From NCBI GenBank assembly GCA_951217055.1, contig OX578281.1:13300447-13364446 (forward strand): a stretch of DNA of 64,000 bases, in the 5' to 3' direction. The notes under the pieces are model-generated. The model was given only the letters and a program-made list of their open reading frames with translations, did not search any database and was not told the origin of the DNA. Every line of letters starts with the position of its first letter. Positions within the stretch are counted from its first letter, which is position 1. Below are positions 11,418-23,397 of the stretch, one piece after another. The stretch comes from Gerris lacustris (Eukaryota > Arthropoda > Insecta > Hemiptera > Gerridae). The position numbers and the translations under genes are program-made.

Positions 11418-11850
11418 AAATGGTCGCAATTCATAAGAAATTGGAAGAGGTAGGATCTAACCTATCTAATTGGTCACAGGATCACCTTAGCTGTCAGATA
11501 TGGAAGTTTCTATGGAGGGTATCTTAAAGTAATAACACAAACTGTCTCTCCACAGACAGTTTTTTACCCTCCATAGACACTTCCATATCTGACAGCCAAG
11601 ATGATACTGTGATCCATTACCTGTGATTTAAATCCTCACAGTAGTAACAAATGGTCGCGATTCACAAGAAATTGAAAGAGGTAGGAGCAAGCTAATGGGT
11701 CACAGCATTAACTTGGCTGTCAGATATGAAAGTGTGTATGGAGGTCATCTTGTGGAGAGACAGTTTGTGTTGTACCTTAAAGATGACTCCATAGACACTT
11801 CCATATCGAAAGTCAAGGTGATACTGTGACCCATTACCTGTGATAAGTGC
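11418..11850. repeat. Tandem pair of palindromic units
   Basis: A unit starting AACAAATGGTCGC(A/G)ATTCA occurs at about 11418 and again at about 11646, a ~228-bp tandem duplication. Each unit contains a long imperfect palindrome whose arms carry GGCTGTCAGATATG(G)AAG and its reverse complement, with a short loop around GACAGTTT. Transcripts would form two adjacent hairpins of about 80-90 bp each. No coding potential. Confidence 0.85.
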
Positions 11851-14800
11851 TCTTTTGTTACAGGGACCATTTTCCCCTGTACAAGAAGTAATTAAATATC
11901 GCCCCGTTTCTCACTGCACTTAATAAAAAGCGGTAAAATAAAAAAATACAGGTAATAGGATTTATAAAACAAATTTCGTTCTCTCTTTTTTTTTATTAAA
12001 GATAACCCAATAATCTGACAATGTTTTCACTTTTTTAATTTATATATATTTATTTTTATTATTTTTTTTTTTAATTCTAAAAAAAGAAGATTGTGTATGT
12101 ATGTGTTGTGTGTGTGTGTTTTATTTTTTTTAGCTTATTGTATTATTATTTTTTTTTTTTTTAATATTATTAGTACAGAAATCTTGAAGAAAAAAAAAAA
12201 AAAAAAAAAATGTAATCAACAAATATATACACATTTCATAATTATTTCTTTTTTTTTATTTAAAAAAGAAGAAAAAAAAAAATCACATAATTAATAAAAT
12301 TAAATTAAAAATGTTGCTGGTAATTTATTAAAAAGTGTTAAAGAAAAAAAAAATAATTAAGACCAGCATAGAAGAAGAAAATTAAAAATAAAATATCTGA
12401 GCGTAAACCAAATTTATATTAACATAATCGGTTACTTTTTAAATTTTGGGAGAAAATATTTATGTAATATGCATATTTACTTGTTTTAATCGGCATCCAT
12501 TAAATTCCTCAGCCTTAATATATATATATACATCTTTTTTTTTACTGCCTGATTAAAATAACATTAGGTTATTTACTACAGGATGGGGGACTCTTAACAG
12601 AGGGCTACTTTACTCAACTACTCAATGTAATAATTAGGTGAGAAACATATCTCAAATATCTGGGATTTGAACTCACCAGATATATGTTGGTTTATTGACC
12701 TTAGTTTAAGGTAGAATTGCGAACACACTGACCACTCTGAATACGCTGGGGGACCCTTAATATTTTAATATCTATAACAAGGATTAAATATAATTCTTAG
12801 ATGAACAATTTAAAGATGCCATAAGATTTTATTTATACGAAAAAATATTTTTAAATGTCAAAATTTGAGCAAAAAAAAAATAAATTGTAAAAAATTACTA
12901 AATAGGATCATTAGTAAATATGCATGGAAATTGACAGATATATTAAAATAAATCATTTTTATTTTTAACATTAAATAAAAAATATGCTCCATTTTTTTTT
13001 TTTTAATGGTTAAAATATGAGCAGAAGTTAAAAAAAGGAAAAAAAATCACTGGTAAAGTATATAAAAAAAATATATAAATATTAATATTATTTATTATTT
13101 TTAATGTTATATTTATTTCATTTTTCTTTTCTTTTTTTTTTTTTGTTTTTAATATTTTCTTTTTTATATATTAGATGCATACGGATAACTCCTGGATATA
13201 GGCATTTAAAAAAAAAAAATAATGAGTATGTGGGGAAAAAAAAATATTTCTACAGGGTGCGTTCTGAAATATCGAAGGGTGATCTTACTCAGCCAAGTGT
13301 TATCATATTCACATCTGATACAAATTTTATAAAGAACACGAATAAAATTTTTTTAAAACACGTATAAAAAATTAATTATAGCAGTGCTTTTTTTAACTAT
13401 AATATTATAAGCAATAATTAAATGACAGCAGGTTTATTAATGAACAAAAATGATTTCTTTATTTATTTTTTTTTTTTCTCTTCTTTCAGATTATTAAAAA
13501 CAAAAATTCCTAACAACACAGCTCAAGATATTACCAACAATTTTAATAATTTGAGATTATTCAACTATAAAATACACCTCGTTTACCACTTTGTCAAAAA
13601 TCATTACAAAAAATTTGAAAAAAATTATAAAAATAATTATAATAGTCTTATCATTCTCTATATTACAAAAGGTCAGTTCGATTAATATCTCACAACGCAC
13701 CCAAAGAAAATAAAAAATTACTGAGGTAAAAAAAAAAAATTAATAATCATAAAATCCAAAAAAAGAATTATTTATATCTAAAAAAATAAAAATAATAATA
13801 ATTTCATGAGTTCTTTTTTATACACTGCCATCATAAAGTGAATTTAATTCATATTTATTTTTATTTAAATAGCAATTGTAACAAAAAAAATAATCTTTAA
13901 TTAGCCGCCATATTTATTTTTGCTTCTTATTTTTTTATTTATTTATTTTTTTTTCTTTTAAAATAATATTGTAAATTCAGTAGAAAAAAAAACCTAAAAG
14001 TGAAAAATATTATCACAAAAAAAGTAATAATAATTATTTATAATAAGAAAAAATAAATAATAATAGTCAACATTTTAATTAAAAAAATGAAATAAAAAGG
14101 GGGTAAAAAAATAATAAAGGTGTTTACATAATATTTATAAATATTAATTTGTATATTTTTTTTATTTTTTTTAGTGCATTTATATAACCTAAAAAATGCT
14201 CAAGCACTTTTTTGTTTATTTTTTTTATCATCATGCACATGTTAAAAACAGAAAAAAAACATTCTTTACACATAAGTAAGGAAATATAGTCATAGCTTAT
14301 AAACAAATAAATAAAGTCTTCAAAGGAGGATAACTGATTTAGAAAAAAAAAAAAATTAAAAAGTGTTAAAGTTCCTCGTGTACGTTATAATATGTAAAAC
14401 AAATGAAAAAATATATAATAGAAACAACAAATATGATTTTTATGACTGCAGAGCATTTAATAATCCATAACACGAATCTATAAAGAAAAATCTACAATGG
14501 CGATCAAGGGTAGTCTCAAAAAGAACAAAAATAAACAATAAAAAAAAAACAGAAATATTAATTTATATTATTATTACAATTATAAGGAGATAATAATGAT
14601 ACTTTTTTTTAAATAATAAAAAAATATATATAACATAAAAAAAAGAATAAGAAAAAAAACGTAAAGATTTTTTTTTCCTTTTTCAAAGGGAGAAATTAAA
14701 TTTATCAAAAAGCTATAAAAAGAGAATAAAATAATAAAAACAAGAAGGTACGGGTAAGTTCCTTGCGGGACATATTTGTCGCCATGTAAACGAATTAATA

Positions 14801-14900
14801 TAGATACGTGTAAGATGTCAGCCACCGTTATACAATGCATGTTCCTCTTCCCTTCGTCCTCCCATACCGTTGTGTTAAACTTCTTTATCCTTGGGCATTA
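11851..14900. other. A/T homopolymer-rich block downstream of eIF5A
   Basis: About 3 kb with dense A and T runs (for example 12190-12210 and 12960-13010) and very little G or C. It directly follows the eIF5A stop codon on the minus strand, so its right part should include that gene's 3'UTR; a particular polyadenylation signal cannot be chosen among many AT-rich options. Open frames here are lysine/phenylalanine/isoleucine/asparagine strings caused by composition. A GC-richer insert at 12578-12760 is a repeat listed separately. Confidence 0.6.
12578..12760. mobile_element. Putative SINE-like repeat, ACAGGATGGGGGA family, copy 1
   Basis: Starts ACAGGATGGGGGACTC and contains GGGATTTGAACTCACC, which read in reverse resembles a degenerate tRNA B box. 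Related sequence begins ACAGGATGGGGGATACG at 20352-20468, and 39158-39285 shares GTTAGCTTAAC and GAGAGGTGAGATTTGC-type segments more weakly. Confidence 0.4.
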
Positions 14901-14972
14901 TTATTTATCCAGAGCAGTGTTAGTTTTTATAGCAATAACACATTCTTCACCGCATGATTTCAATACAGTGCA
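14901..14972 (-). CDS. eIF5A: eIF5A coding exon 4 (residues 138-160 and stop)
   Basis: A short last coding exon: [18 protein letters not shown] and three to four further residues, then TAA at 14903-14901. The acceptor is TTTTTACAG. A minimum-length gene finder would miss it; it is supported by continuation of the reading frame and by family identity. Confidence 0.94.
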   Translation of the reverse strand, partial: CTVLKSCGEECVIAIKTNTALDK

Positions 14973-17900
14973 CTGTAAAAACAGGAAAATAAAGCATTAA
15001 ATGAAACTGTATTTAAATGAACTGTAAAGCATGTATTTCCCACCCTGGCCTGAGATTTTTCCTGCCTCACACACTAAATTTATCATACTTTTATAACCCG
15101 TTATCTTTTTCCCCTGCCCATAATTAGGCCTATTAATAATATATTTTTACATAAAGACAATATATAAACCTTATTTTATTTACCTTTATAAAAATGAAAT
15201 TTGTTTAAAATTGAAGTTGCTACTACATGAGTATATATATAATATTTACTGTCAAGGACAGGTAAATGAAGTAATTTTAAGTATAATTATTATTTTTTAA
15301 TCTATAGTAATGCAGAAAGAATTTCTATATATAGTTGAGAATTAGTATTTGTTCGTATTTCCGTAAAGCGCTTACATTCATATATGAACTGAGTCCAAAA
15401 TGTAGATTATGTTCCTCTCTCACTATTTTTATTCATAATTATGTTTACGTAACTTTTTACAGTAATAATGCCTTAGAATTTTATATATAAAAAAAACAAC
15501 CCTAAGCCATCTGAACAACGGTACACTCATGCCAGGGGTCTACGAACCCTACATGACGACATCTCTTTCATTCTTTCTTCTCTGTCTTTAACCTAATCTA
15601 ATGGGCTTTTCATAGAACATTCGTAATACCCCATAGAGTATAGAGCCAAGAGATAGCTCTAGATATACTTGAAATAAATTTACACTGACGGTATTGTGCC
15701 TCCAAACAAGAAAAACCTAAAAAAAATGTTATGTTAATATACATCCATAGGCCTTTTTCAAAGAAAATTGTAAACACGAATTTATGCCCATAGAGCTTAA
15801 TTAAAGGGGTTGGAAAAGCTTTAGATAAAATAACTTTTGTCTGGCCAGTGGTGACATGACTTAGAGGCATGGACCTAAAGTATAACCAGTAAAGGAACAC
15901 TGAGGGGGGAGAGGAAGATCCACATAAAAATATTGGGAGCAATTGATCAATCTTGATGGTCATGATGTATCAGAGCCAAGATAAAAGCAGGAAGATTAAG
16001 AAAAAAATACGTCCAAAATAAATATAAAAAAATCCCCCCCCCCCCCAAAAAAAAAAATCTTAAAAAATTTATTATCTTAAGAACGAATTGGGCTAGACAC
16101 TTCAGAGTTGTTTCATTGGGTTTGGACAATAAAAAAATGCATAAAGGCGTTTGTATAACTTCATTATAATAAATGGTTTAACAGTTATATCTGAAACAAA
16201 CTTTTAAATGGCCGCCATCTTCATACAGGTTTTCTTTCATACGGATATCAAACCGGTCCTATTTGTTAAGCACACGAAATTTGTGTATGCTAAAAGCATA
16301 TACTTGGCTAATTTATTGTTTAGTTAACAAAATCTTAAAAAAATAATAAATTTTAGCTTACCAATAGCTCTTTGCCGGCATCATATTCAGATCTTAGTTG
16401 AGTTCCAAGATCACCGTCAGGAATCTTTAAATCTTCACGCAAATCTCCATTGTCAGACATGAGGCAAAGGTATCCATCATCGGAAATATCGGTCAACTGA
16501 AACATCCAATCATTTTAATTAATAAAAGAAGGATACAAATTATATTTCCTACTAATTTTAAGTACTAGCTTTATTATCTTTATTTGCTGACATGCCTGGA
16601 TTATACAAATGCAAAAAACAAGTGTCAATTGCATGGTAACAAAAACAAACCTCAAAGGTGACCTCGGCTTAGATGGCACTCTTCTTTTTTTTCCCTTTCC
16701 CCACTTCGTCTGCACTTGGGTCTTTAGCAGTATAAACAATTTATTATAATATTTTCCTGTTATTTTACTTTCCTAATATTTGTTTCCACTTTGATAGTAT
16801 AAATGTTGATTTCTTTCCCATATGTCATCAAATTAAAAAATATTCTAGGGTCGACCTCAGACCGTCAGTCAATGAAAACAGAACTGGAAGCGGCCCCTTG
16901 CCGACCTGAGCGCAGGAATTAAATGTTGAATTGTGACTTCCGCATTTAAGACATTTCCCGGCCCCTAGCAGAATATGCAAATGGGTGAGGCGTGTGTGTC
17001 CGGATGTAATTCGCTGTCGTTTGCTAGTATCCCTTCTAGTGAAATCTTGAGGCTACGTAATCAGCTCAATGTGAGGAAGGACTTCAGCAAGAAGAGTCTG
17101 GACCTCCCTCCATCTCTCTTCCCATGGCGATCTTAGGGTCTTGTTAATCAAACTCTGTCCAGGCTTGTCTCAGGGAGTCCAGAGTTGAAATTACCAGGGG
17201 GTCCAAGGTTAAGGTGTCCTGTAACACTGCAATTCCACTGGCCGAGTAAGAGCAGATTACCCATGAACCCTCCTGTCTGGACAGGAGCCTTTCCAGAGGA
17301 CATAATTCTGCAGTAAAGATGCTGACGTACCAAGGGAGTTAAAATTGGTGAATGCCACAGTCAGAGCACATCCTACCCCCTGCTGTTCAGTTTTAAAGGC
17401 AGACACTATCATAGTCTCTATTTTATAAATAATTAAGGTCATAAACAATGCTAATAATGATAATAATAATAAGGTGCAGAACTTTCAATTTAATTGTTTC
17501 CACATAAGTTGAGTTAAGTTACCTGATAATCTTCACGCTTGACAAATGGCACATCCATGTTGTGAGTAGAGGGGCAGATATCTTCATATTTCTTTCCGCT
17601 GAATATGTCTAGACCAACAAGATGTACCTTAGCGTGTCCGTGCTTTCCAGTCTTAGAAGTAGACATTTCAACAATCTTACAAGGACGAGCCTAAAAAAAT
17701 AAATGAAAGTAAATTAATGAAGAATACTCCACCTGCACAATCACAAGACGTAATCAGACAAACGTTAATAGAGAAACAGAACTTTGAACTTTTCATTGTT
17801 GTTGTTGCTTACTAATTCCCTATAGCACTAATTTAAATAATGCATATTTGAGACTCTTCTATTAAATTCGATATACATAAGTGTTTGAACAATTAGAATT

Positions 17901-19008
17901 ATTAACTGAACGGTTATGCAGAGAGAAGCGCCTGACACATCGGACCTCTCTTCTATTAAATAAAGGAGCATTAATTGTTTATACGATGTTTATAAGGTAA
18001 ATAAGTTGCTAAATATAAAACTAACCCATTCTTATAGGTCAAACTAAGAGCCCAAAGGGCAGGTTGGGCTTTAGGAAAATAATGAAACCCTTTCTTACCT
18101 TACCAACACCTGTAATGCAGTAATTGGCTGAGGTGAGACACCTTTGGCACAAAGAATGAAGGTTGTTACCCCTAAGCAAAGTTATTATGTTCTATGTGCG
18201 TGAGTACTATTATGCCGGATTTTCACCAAACACAGTTAAAAACATTTCTGTTTCCAAAAAACAAAACAACACTTGAGATGGGAAAGTGTTAGTTTACTAA
18301 AAACACGGTTCGCCGACAAAAATATTTTCAGAACTGTTCATTTTTTACAAAACAGCTCTATTGAGTAAAAACAGTTTTTTTTTTTTTTTTTATGGTTTGT
18401 GCGTTTGGTGGAAACACAGCATAAGAAATTTTGTTTAACCGGTTATACACCTTGGGCACCCATGTTGTCTTCTGTTTCAGACTATATTTTCAAGTCCACA
18501 AAAAAAATCCTGCTCTAGTAGTGAAGTCCTAGTATTAGTACTAGACAGGTAAGATGAACCACTTGTTCGAACCTAGCAATTAGCCATATTTTAGGCCCAC
18601 TTTACTAGCGCTGGGTAGTTGCAGCCCCTTCACACGTCATACCTCTGTACATTGTACCACCGAAGCGAGTATGATGTGAGCATTAGTGAGCCATATAAAT
18701 CAGAGTATCACAGCGAGGGATTGAATCCACGACCTTGTGCCACCCCACAAGGTCGTGGTATCAACCCAAGTTGATTCATATCGGTGGATGAGCAGACTTG
18801 CTAAGTAATTATCCACTAAACCAAACTGGCTCTCTTTTCTTGTTTTAACTCTTAATTATCTTGAATTTTATCATTGAAATTGATTTTTATAATATCTCAC
18901 CTTTAACATAACGAATCCGTTTTTGCGAAGAGCGGAACATTGCATAGGATAGGTTTCCGATGCACCAGAGTCACCGGTTTCAAAATGAGTGTCCTCGATA
19001 TCGGCCAT
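14901..19008 (-). CDS. eIF5A: Eukaryotic translation initiation factor 5A, four coding exons, 160 aa
   Basis: eIF5A binds the ribosome in the cytosol and helps peptide-bond formation at difficult sequences such as polyproline, in elongation and termination. Coding exons, in order, are 19008-18901, 17690-17523, 16496-16362 and 14972-14901; joined, they give 36+56+45+23 residues, close to the family's usual ~155-160. All introns are GT-AG and fall between codons. The N-terminal SH3-like domain carries the hypusine loop [12 protein letters not shown]; the modified lysine is K52 by this numbering. The C-terminal OB domain ends [16 protein letters not shown], very like insect eIF5A, which is the main reason to call the organism an arthropod. 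No disruption is seen. Function requires deoxyhypusine synthase and hydroxylase, not encoded here. Confidence 0.97.
16362..16496 (-). CDS. eIF5A: eIF5A coding exon 3 (residues 93-137)
   Basis: Begins [18 protein letters not shown] after a TTTCAG acceptor and ends DAGKELL at a GTAAGC donor. Encodes the start of the C-terminal OB-fold. Confidence 0.95.
16905..17165 (-). pseudogene. LINE ORF2 C-terminal remnant
   Basis: The minus-strand translation reads [20 protein letters not shown], then a stop, and continues with [19 protein letters not shown] and a CLKCGSH cysteine motif. A W..W/R segment followed by GHTRLTH and a Cys-containing tail is typical of the region after the RNase H domain in I-, Jockey- and R1-like LINEs. 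It sits in the eIF5A intron 16497-17522, antisense to nothing and on the same strand as the gene, and accounts for that intron's GC-rich middle. Upstream sequence to about 17400 may belong to the same element. Confidence 0.7.
17523..17690 (-). CDS. eIF5A: eIF5A coding exon 2 (residues 37-92)
   Basis: Begins [18 protein letters not shown] after a TTTTTTTAG acceptor and ends VKREDYQ at a GTAACT donor. Contains the hypusination site K52 and the invariant [12 protein letters not shown] segment. Confidence 0.96.
18515..18834 (-). mobile_element. tRNA-derived SINE, copy 2 (intronic)
   Basis: Shares the body of the SINE at 753-1207, including GATGAACCACTTGTTCGAAC-like and CACCGAAGCGAGTATGATGT segments, in the same orientation. 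The head region is rearranged by a small palindrome around CCACGACCTTGTG/CACAAGGTCGTGG. No clear target duplication. Lies in the first coding intron of eIF5A (17691-18900). Confidence 0.8.
18901..19008 (-). CDS. eIF5A: eIF5A coding exon 1 (residues 1-36)
   Basis: Starts at ATG 19008-19006 ([17 protein letters not shown]) and ends FVMLK at the GTGAGA donor. The acidic N-terminus followed by [14 protein letters not shown] is the standard eIF5A opening. The start is fixed by family alignment and by the splice acceptor 27 nt upstream. Confidence 0.95.
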
Positions 19009-19035
19009 GATATTGTGTTTAGTTTATAAGATTAA
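19009..19035 (-). promoter_or_regulatory. 27-nt 5'UTR segment behind a 3' splice acceptor
   Basis: On the minus strand a TTTGTTTGTTTCAG acceptor ends at 19036, and only 27 nt (19035-19009) separate it from the eIF5A ATG. Either an upstream non-coding exon is spliced here or a spliced leader is added in trans. Confidence 0.7.
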
Positions 19036-19186
19036 CTGAAACAAACAAATATAATAATATAAATAAAACAAACATGTTCATATTCTCATTAGTGAAAACA
19101 AATTTTTCAAAACAGCCAACATTTTATTGGTATGAATGGCAATCTAATATTAATAAAATTCCTCTGTCAGAGGTTAAAATTAGCTA

Positions 19187-19255
19187 ACTGGTTAGAGCAT
19201 TGTCGTGTAAATGCATGGATCCGTGGTTAAATTTCTGAATGCCAACCACATTAAA
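19187..19255 (+). other. tRNA-like fragment
   Basis: TAGCTAACTGGTTAGAGC resembles a tRNA A-box region, and CGTGGTTAAATTTC about 35 nt later resembles a degenerate B box. The arms do not pair convincingly, so a SINE head or tRNA pseudogene is more likely than a working tRNA. Confidence 0.35.
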
Positions 19256-19627
19256 TGTGTCCATCCTTCCTCTTTAATTAGCTATAATTTTTTTTAGTTC
19301 TTGTACACAAAATCTAGGACATTAGATAGCGTAGAAAAAAACTTGGCAAATAATTAAGATTATAATAAATTCCAACAAATAAAAATAATTTTTCTTCTGT
19401 GTATTGGTGGATATAATACTTCCCAATTCAATTTTTCCTCGTGGGTGTGGTATTTTTTAATTTCTCATGAAATGGTTTACCTGCATAGCCAGAACAGTTT
19501 AATTTAAATTTCAATTTTAGGCAGACAAATAATGAATTGACTTCTCTGAAAGACATTAATTGTCTTCTTCTATATAGTAGCATTTGTGTTATGATCAGAG
19601 TTCCGTTGGACTAATCAGTTTACTTAC

Positions 19628-19850
19628 GCGTAGGTTGAACAAAATTAAACCAGCTACTCAAGGTCTAACTTGGTCGTACGACACTCACCTCAACGAGCCA
19701 ATGTGGTACGACAGCTGGACTATGAGTGGGGTGGTTAGCAACATTTCGTATGACAAGGTCGTCGGATTCCCCGAGCATTCAACAAGCCCCACCCCGGGCC
19801 GTACGACCGATTTGGACCGTGAATGACTGGTTTTAGGGCTGAAACTACCA
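19628..19850 (-). other. GC-richer block: possible eIF5A 5'UTR exon or MITE
   Basis: On the minus strand a good GTAAGT donor (19627-19622) ends this block, so it could be the non-coding first exon of eIF5A spliced to the acceptor at 19036. Against this, the block has an imperfect inverted repeat (GGTCTAACTTGGTCGTACG near 19660 against GGTCCAAATCGGTCGTACG read from 19820), which suggests a MITE. The two are not exclusive. Confidence 0.35.
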
Positions 19851-19999
19851 GCTCAGTAAGAAATGCTACAATTAAGCAAGGAGAGTGTGCATGCTGCCTC
19901 CGTCTTATAAATTTGATTAAAATGTTAACTAATATTTATGGCTCAAGTAAAGCCCAGCAACTGAAACCATAAAAATATGGTTTTAGTGGAAATAAGTTC

Positions 20000-20185
20000 G
20001 GTACTTCTTTAGATTGTTACTCTCCTATGTTTTTTAACAATATAAATGGATATAATTATTCATACTTTCCTTTGTATCAATAACAATAAAGATAAAGGTA
20101 TGTTTAGTCCAATGTAATGTACTTTGGGACAAAGGAATTTAACACTTCTGTTTTTATAAGTGGCATAGCAGTCTAAAGAAGTGCT
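20000..20185. mobile_element. MITE family GGTACTTCTTTAGATTG, copy 2
   Basis: Begins GGTACTTCTTTAGATTGTTA and ends AGTCTAAAGAAGTGCT. It shares the internal GTTTAGTCCAATGTA and CTTTGGGACAAAGGAAT segments with 10182-10414 but lacks the second internal terminus. Confidence 0.8.
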
Positions 20186-20351
20186 ATAAGTTCTATCTAC
20201 CTATACATACGGGAACTTACTCATACTGAATAAAACTCCAAGAGAAAAAGTAATCACTTAATGTTACAACGTAATAACTGCGAGCATTTGGTTTTGACCA
20301 TTTTACTTTTCTTTTACGACCCATACATTTTATGGGACGTTATATTTTTAC

Positions 20352-20468
20352 AGGATGGGGGATACGACCACTTTACTCATCAACTTGATGTGATCATCAG
20401 TGTAAAACAAGTCTCACCTCTCTGAGATTCCCAAATCAACGGATGAGGAGTGTGCTATCGCAGGTCTC
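20352..20468. mobile_element. ACAGGATGGGGGA repeat family, copy 2
   Basis: Shares the opening ACAGGATGGGGGA, CACTTTACTCA(T)CAACTTGATGTG-like text and a GTCTCACCTCTCTGAGA segment with the copy at 12578-12760. Probably a SINE-like repeat. Confidence 0.4.
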
Positions 20469-20469
20469 C

Positions 20470-21453
20470 TATTTTAGCTGTTCGTCATTAATTTGTTACT
20501 ATTAGTTGTGGGAACTTTATAAACTGACTGGATAAATAAAGTAAGTATCAAATTTTACACTAGATATAAAGAATATTTATTTAAATTACTAAATAACTAA
20601 GATCGCTATACTTTCCTCTAATAGAAAGTTGGTTTCATAGGTACCTAAATTTTTAAACGGGAAGACTGATGTTCACCGTAATAATGATTGACACAAGGCC
20701 AAACTATGAAATATTACATTTCAAGGTCATTCACACCAAGAAAAACATAATTAGATAGACCTGATATTCCACCTTCCAACCTACATAGCACGGTGTAAAA
20801 ATAAATATCTAAAACGTTATCAGTTCTTAATAAAAGTTAAATCCATTTATTAGAGGTAATAAGTTAGAATTTGATACGAGTGAAATAAATACGATCTTAA
20901 ATTATTTTATTCAAATAAGAAGGGGAAAAAAAGTTTGAACAGAGAAGAAACATTAAATACACTTTTAAATAATCACACAAATAAATAAATTCATATTATT
21001 ATCAAAGAACTATGCCAAAGTTGTTTTCATGCAGTTTGCAGAACTGCCAATACAATATCATGTGTTGATTAATATTTCCATGCAATGGTGTTCTTCTATC
21101 ACCATTGGTCTCAGCACATATCAAGTTTAAGAAGGGTTCAGATAAACTTTTAAGATTTTTGTTTCTTTAAACCTAGTAAATAAAACAAAAATATAACAAC
21201 TTATTATGCTGAGTACTACAGTAACTATAAAGGGTACTATAAAGTAACATGAAAGAGTCTTGGGACGTGAGATAGCGAGAAGGATTTGAGAAACAGCTGA
21301 TGGATATGCCCACAGCATATCATCCATTACACATAAAGGCACCTAGCGGCAAAAATGGCTAACCCATCAAATGTTTGAACCAAGAAATATGAGGTGAAAG
21401 GTTGGTTTTGAGATATAGTTGGTTGTTTTGACTGAGATTTTGTGGTACCACTT
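20470..21453. other. Intergenic, nothing recognised
   Basis: AT-rich sequence. A minus-strand open frame at 21127-21342 contains hydrophobic residues but has no family motif, and no RNA gene or clear repeat was seen. Confidence 0.5.
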
Positions 21454-21922
21454 CATAATTATGACTAGAGAGGTTAAAAAAGAAACAAAAATATTATCAC
21501 CACAATTTTTTTTATAATTAAAAGACGCGTTTCGACTTACATGTGATGATCTTCCCTGATGACTGGTGATCTTCATGACTTGACTGATGGTCTTCAGTAT
21601 GCGTGTTAACTTAGTAAGAGTGAATGCCCCACTAAGCTAACTATTTTACAAATTTTAAGGTGAACTAACAGTGCAAGGGGGGTTAGACAGGGGTGGTGTG
21701 GGTAGAGGATTACGGAAGGAAAAAAGTAAGGGGTATGGAGTTGATCCAGGGGTGTGAGTTAGATTCAAGTCGAAACCCAATAAAGGTGTTATTCAGGTAA
21801 ACATTTGGTTTTCAACTTCTTAAAACTAAACAATAAATCCTTTGACGTCTTTGAATTATAAAAAAAAATTGTGGTGACAATATTGTTGGTGTTTCTTTTT
21901 AACCTCTCTAGTCATAATTATG
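21454..21922. mobile_element. 469-bp element with long TIRs
   Basis: The outermost CATAATTATGACTAGAGAGG at 21454 is matched by its reverse complement ending at 21922. Similarity of the arms continues inwards for roughly 70-80 bp through AACAATATT/ACCACAATTTTTTTTATAA. The interior has a TGATGATCTTC...GATGGTCTTC cluster and a GGGGTGGTGTGGG-rich stretch. Looks like a non-autonomous TIR transposon. Confidence 0.75.
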
Positions 21923-22149
21923 GTTTTGAGATCATTGAAGATATATTATGGATTTTTCAAATAAAATGTATGAATGTATTGGGGACAGAGTCCAATAAGA
22001 ATTAGCGAAAGTGGGTCTAAGAAACTGGAAACCCAAAGTAGATAACGTGCTAAGTGGAGGGCCAATGTATAGATTAGGATATAACGAAGGTTAGACAATT
22101 TCTTTCTTGAAAATGTAAGAAAAAACTATCAAAATATCTATTTAACTTT

Positions 22150-22710
22150 TTCAATACTTTCTCTAATTAAGAGAAAATATTGTGATGGCACGAAAAATTC
22201 GATTTTTGATGGACTTACACATTATGAGTCCAAAAAAAGTGGTTTTAAAAAATTTGTTTCTATAGTTATTTATTTATTCGTATTTTAAGAGCCCTCAACG
22301 GCAACAAGCCACAAGTGAGGCACTCTTGGTAAGGCGAAAATAACAATTTGTTACGTTAACATAATAATATAAATAATATAAGTAGTAACATTAAAAAAAT
22401 AATAAAAGGTATGTACAAAAACAAAAGCTATAATAGTTTGTGCCGACACTTGGACCCTAAACTACTGGGCCAATTTTAACGAAATTTCACATACAATACA
22501 TGTCCAGGAAAAATCAAACCCCAAGGTGAAATCGAGAAATGAATTTTAGCTTCAAATTTGGAGTCACTACCCCTCAAAAACTCTGGGAAAAAAATTTCAA
22601 AAAAAGTTTTGACAATTTTGATTTAAAAAATTCTAAAATGTAGTCCATTTAAATACAAATCTAACGATATATGGTGTTTTCCCAGGAAAAGTCTAGTTTC
22701 CGAGATATTG
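22150..22710 (+). mobile_element. T-arm repeat family, copy B, with an inserted segment
   Basis: The degenerate family head (TACTTTCTCTAATTAAGAGA) is at 22160, followed by the GTCCAAAAAAAGTGGTTTTA segment. The family sequence resumes at about 22438 with TGTGCCGACACTTGGACC. About 180 bp at 22256-22437 (TTATTTATTTATTCG..., GAGCCCTCAACGGCAACAAG) is foreign to the family and looks like the tail of another retroelement. The T-arm part is missing. Confidence 0.65.
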
Positions 22711-23397
22711 ATGAAAATAAATCTGATTTTGTTAAAAATCAAAAAGTAAACAACCACCTGTGAACACATTTTAAAAAATATATTAACTAGGCATCGCATG
22801 TCTTTAACATTGAAGCAAGATTAATACAATAAATAATTCATATTAAGCAAATTAATAGTTAATCTCAATGAGTTTATAGTTTAAAAGGATGATTAGTGCC
22901 GGGTGGGACTCTCACTTCACTTGGAAGGTTATATAGGTTCACAGTCACAGCATTGACATAGTGACTGACTTAATTCAGTGATTAAGTGTCACCTACAAAA
23001 CTACTGAATGACTCATAATATCTAAGTTAAAATTTCGGACAATTTAAAGAAAAAACTTTTAATGATTTTACACAAGTTAGACCTCTAAAAAGGTTTGAAG
23101 ATCTCCCAATATAAGAGATGAAGTATTTCCTTTTAACCATTTATCAATGAGTATTTAGTTACCCCTGAAGACATGTATGTAAATTTAATATAGACTCATG
23201 CATAGTTAGGCAGCTTTAAAAATTATCTAGGTTTCTCAAGTATTCAAATTTTTTCTTCCAGAAAAATTATTTATTATTTTCATTTTGAAGCGGATTTGAA
23301 CTATCTCTCCTTTAATAAAAAAAAAAACTGTTGTCATAAAGAAATTACATAAAAACACATCGAAACAAAAAATACCTTGATTGACTTGGATTTATTC

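Noticed and set aside
12091..14840. Several 60-87-codon frames rich in K, F, N and I
   Set aside because: Composition effect of A/T homopolymers downstream of eIF5A.
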